Shown: positions 9,301 through 10,597 of the stretch, piece after piece
Numbering within the stretch: the stretch's first letter is position 1
How the letters are laid out: each line of letters starts with the position of its first letter
NCBI GenBank assembly: GCA_964587505.1
Contig: CAZPLD010000025.1
Span: forward strand, 1-10,597
DNA: 10,597 bases
Direction: 5' to 3'
Source: 2-01-FULL-41-26 sp964587505
GTDB lineage: Bacteria > Patescibacteriota > Minisyncoccia > 2-02-FULL-40-12 > GWA2-44-9
The notes under the pieces: model-generated
The model's database searches: none
What the model was told of the DNA's origin: nothing
The model's input: the letters and a program-made list of their open reading frames with translations, nothing else
Made by a program: the position numbers and the translations under genes

Positions 9301-9969
9301 TTACACTTGAAACATCACTAACTTCATTTCTTCCACCGGAAGAAGTTTTTTTGATATTTTATACTTATCTACCTTTTCCGGCGTCAGCCCCAATTCTTTT
9401 ATGAATTTTTCGGGGCCTTCTATGTCGACTTTCAAGTCTTTCAATTTATAATGCATCGGGACTATTATCTTTGGCTCTATCTGGCCGATAACTCCGACGG
9501 CTTCCTTACCATTAATTGTATAATTTCCGCCGACAGGAACCAAGAGTATATCTACGTCCCCTATGTCATCTACCTGATTCTCGGTTAGTTTCTCCTGACC
9601 CAAGTCCCCCAAATGACAGATGGTCATGTCCTCTGCTTTAATTACATATATCGTATTAAGTCCTCGTTCCTTGCCCTCCAACTTGTCGTGATACGAAGAA
9701 ATGCCCCTGATGGCGATGCCTTTTTTCTCGTATTCTCCGGGGGTGTTAATTATAAACGCCTCAGGACTCACTTCTTCCAGATTGTTGTGGTCAAAATGGC
9801 CATGAGTTACCAAGACAATATCGTCTTTAATTTTGGGCGGTTTTAAGCCGATTTCTTTGGAAAATGGGTCAATCAAAAGACTAACTTGTCCTGACTCTTT
9901 GGCCTGCCCTGAGCTTGTCGAACGGGCCTCTATTCTGAAACAGCTCTGCCCAAACCAGTTAATCGTCAT
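9301..9969 (-). CDS. MBL-fold metal-dependent hydrolase (UlaG/UPF0173-like)
   Basis: This 222-aa metallo-beta-lactamase-fold enzyme has the metal-binding motif THGHFDH (55-61: His56, His58, Asp60, His61). HLGD (119-122) gives the bridging aspartate, and PMHYK (171-175) the last histidine. The N-terminus TINWFGQSCFRIE and the length fit the small UlaG-like/UPF0173 group. Members of that group are known or predicted hydrolases of lactones, phosphoesters or nucleotide derivatives. The substrate here is unknown. Between FRIE (11-14) and VSLLIDPF (29-36) the protein carries 14 extra residues (15-28, rich in Ser, Gly and Gln) encoded by a repeat-bearing insertion. The site is a surface loop between two strands, so the enzyme is probably still active. 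The ATG at 9969 is 6 nt from a -10 box. It is the first gene of the unit ending with gyrA. Confidence 0.9.
   Translation of the reverse strand: MTINWFGQSCFRIEARSTSSGQAKESGQVSLLIDPFSKEIGLKPPKIKDDIVLVTHGHFDHNNLEEVSPEAFIINTPGEYEKKGIAIRGISSYHDKLEGKERGLNTIYVIKAEDMTICHLGDLGQEKLTENQVDDIGDVDILLVPVGGNYTINGKEAVGVIGQIEPKIIVPMHYKLKDLKVDIEGPEKFIKELGLTPEKVDKYKISKKLLPVEEMKLVMFQV
9886..9927 (-). repeat. In-frame 42-nt insertion with a dispersed TTCGACAAGCTCAGG-type repeat
   Basis: Within the hydrolase gene, 42 nt (14 codons, residues 15-28) interrupt the join between two conserved strands. The core TTCGACAAGCTCAGG (minus strand, 9908-9922) is flanked by inverted GCCC/GGGC ends (9924-9927 and 9906-9909, imperfectly centred). 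From memory, this 15-mer is a dispersed repeat in many unrelated bacterial genomes. Only one copy is in the window. Confidence 0.7.
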
Positions 9970-9975
9970 GAGTAA

Positions 9976-10004
9976 ATATTAACAAAAAATCAGTTGAAAA
10001 TCAA
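9976..10004 (-). promoter_or_regulatory. Sigma-70-type promoter of the hydrolase-gyrA unit, apparently leaderless
   Basis: On the minus strand TTGATT (9999-10004), a 17-nt spacer and TAATAT (9976-9981) match the consensus in 4 of 6 and 5 of 6 positions. Six nucleotides (TTACTC) separate the -10 box from ATG 9969, so the predicted transcript starts at the A of the start codon. There is no Shine-Dalgarno site. The spacing is ideal. Confidence 0.75.
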
Positions 10005-10337
10005 TAGCAAAAGTCGCTCCGCCCTCGCCCCTTTAAGCATGTACTCCGTATTGCCTTTGGCCGCCCTCAACAGGCAAACAATATTCCATCTCGTCATTTT
10101 CAAGACAAAAATTCTAGCATCCGTTCCTCCCTAAGGGGACTTTCCGGCTAAATTTTTGTTACCTTGAAAATCTCCGAGATGCTTTGCCCCGCACTTATGA
10201 ATAAGTGCAGGGTTCATTTGTTTGCTCCTGCTCGGGCGATACGCATAAAGCGGTGAGGGCTTCGCTCCCCTAAACAACTTTGATAAATATTTAAAATACG
10301 GGCTAACTTTTCCATTTCGGCTTTTTCTAAAACTAAT
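10005..10337. other. Intergenic stretch with no convincing gene
   Basis: These 333 bases lie between the minus-strand hydrolase promoter and the plus-strand elements at the right edge. I see no tRNA-like fold, no known RNA motif and no ORF with recognisable content. A minus-strand ORF of 81 codons (10131-10376) crosses the stem-loop at 10187-10212 and has no RBS, no domain and no promoter. GC-rich patches (CCGCCCTC near 10019 and GCCGCCCTC near 10061) alternate with AT-rich ones. It may hold decayed coding sequence or regulatory DNA, and I cannot say more. Confidence 0.5.
10187..10212. repeat. Stem-loop in intergenic DNA
   Basis: GCACTTAT and ATAAGTGC (10191-10198 and 10201-10208) are perfect inverted repeats around GA. 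The stem is extended by CCC/GGG across one C-A mismatch, about 11 base pairs in all. No T-run follows on either strand, so it is not a standard terminator. It could be an operator or part of an RNA. Confidence 0.55.
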
Positions 10338-10450
10338 ATGGACAGATATAACTATATACGAACAGTTTAATAGCACTTACTTTTATCACATTAGGATATA
10401 TTTTCGGTATCCTAATAACTCTTGGAGGAACATCTGGAGCGGGCAGATAA
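10338..10450 (+). pseudogene. Possible frameshifted small membrane ORF (37 aa if repaired)
   Basis: ATG 10338 opens a 10-codon frame (MDRYNYIRTV) that stops at TAA 10368. The -1 frame continues from there as a hydrophobic stretch, SLIALTFITLGYIFGILI, then TLGGTSGAGR and TAA at 10448-10450. One extra T in the TTT at 10366-10368 would join them into a 37-residue single-TM protein. There is no recognisable family and no RBS. It could be a true frameshift, a sequencing error or coincidence. Confidence 0.25.
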
Positions 10451-10476
10451 TACTTACAACTTCCTAAGATAAAATC

Positions 10477-10504
10477 TCAACGGCTCACACATGTGAGCCG
10501 TTGA
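10477..10504. repeat. Perfect 13-bp inverted repeat (operator or terminator)
   Basis: TCAACGGCTCACA (10477-10489) and TGTGAGCCGTTGA (10492-10504) are exact inverted repeats around CA. On the minus strand the stem is followed by GATTTTATC, a weak T-tract, so it could end leftward transcription. On the plus strand its right arm contains the first four bases of the -35 box TTGACC, so it could equally be the operator of a dimeric repressor. Confidence 0.8.
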
Positions 10505-10529
10505 CCTGTTTATAACCGTATGGTAATAT
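10501..10529 (+). promoter_or_regulatory. Near-consensus sigma-70 promoter, plus strand
   Basis: TTGACC (10501-10506), a 17-nt spacer and TAATAT (10524-10529) match consensus at 5 of 6 bases in each box. TGG precedes the -10 box, making it an extended -10. The predicted start is A10536, one base before a strong RNA stem. It is the best promoter match noticed in the window and the only one on the plus strand. Confidence 0.7.
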
Positions 10530-10535
10530 GGTGCC

Positions 10536-10597
10536 AGTGCTGTGGGCGAAAGCCCCGTTCAGCTAAGGTTCTCCTAAGCTGAAGCCAGCACCACAAA
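10536..10597 (+). ncRNA. Candidate structured RNA with a three-way junction (cut by window edge)
   Basis: The sequence after the promoter folds by hand into a compact junction. P1 is GTGCTG/CAGCAC (10537-10542 with 10586-10591). P2 is GGGC/GCCC closed by a GAAA tetraloop (10544-10547 with 10552-10555). P3 is TTCAGCTAAGG/CCTAAGCTGAA (10558-10568 with 10573-10583), with one A-A mismatch and a TTCT loop. The GNRA loop forms only on the plus strand, agreeing with the promoter direction. I compared it from memory with SRP RNA, tmRNA, RNase P, 6S and common riboswitches and found no match. It could be a whole small RNA, the 5' domain of a larger one, or a 5' leader regulating a gene beyond the edge. 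Confidence 0.5.

Noticed and set aside
10131..10376. 81-codon minus-strand ORF in the right intergenic region
   Set aside because: It has no RBS, no recognisable domain and odd composition, and it runs through a strong stem-loop. I treat it as chance.

Overview
The window looks like part of a Candidate Phyla Radiation (Patescibacteria, Parcubacteria-like) chromosome. This is inferred from the small, tightly packed genes, the type IV secretion (T4SS) pilin-like membrane domains joined to extracellular modules, a single-TM gene of CPR type next to gyrA, and the near absence of Shine-Dalgarno sites. Genes here end in TGA as well as TAA, so TGA is a stop and the genome does not use the TGA=Gly code of Gracilibacteria/Absconditabacteria. 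All confident genes are on the minus strand and fall into two transcription units, read from right to left.

Unit A (9969 to about 6401). A good sigma-70-type promoter (9976-10004) places its predicted start site on the A of the ATG of an MBL-fold metal-dependent hydrolase (9301-9969). It continues through a small single-TM protein (8948-9298), a possible 9-17 codon leader ORF, and gyrA (6449-8875). It ends at a strong hairpin terminator (6401-6424). The hydrolase carries an in-frame 14-codon insertion containing a dispersed palindromic-type repeat.

Unit B (6381 to beyond position 1). It starts right after that terminator with a class I SAM methyltransferase, again apparently leaderless. Then follow a membrane-anchored family-1 solute-binding protein with no transporter genes in view and a 649-aa protein made of a pilin-like two-TM domain, Ig-like/FN3/Ig-like spacers and a cysteine-rich lytic transglycosylase. 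Next are a 229-aa single-pass surface protein with a small Cys/Asp motif, a 538-aa protein with a pilin-like domain and four four-cysteine repeats, and the start of a third pilin-like protein cut by the window edge. Gene junctions are 14 nt, ATGA, 2 nt, ATGA, ATGA, so translation is probably coupled. My reading is a T4SS-related cell-envelope apparatus: wall-cutting enzyme, pilin-like membrane subunits and disulfide-rich surface modules. No ATPase (VirB4/VirD4) or VirB6/8/9/10 gene is in view, and these would be expected to the left.

Right end (9970-10597). About 630 bases hold no convincing protein gene. They contain the unit A promoter, a stem-loop near 10200, a possible frameshifted 37-aa membrane ORF on the plus strand, and a 13-bp perfect inverted repeat. 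A near-consensus plus-strand promoter overlaps the repeat, and its predicted transcript opens with a compact three-way-junction fold. That fold is a candidate undescribed structured RNA running off the window.
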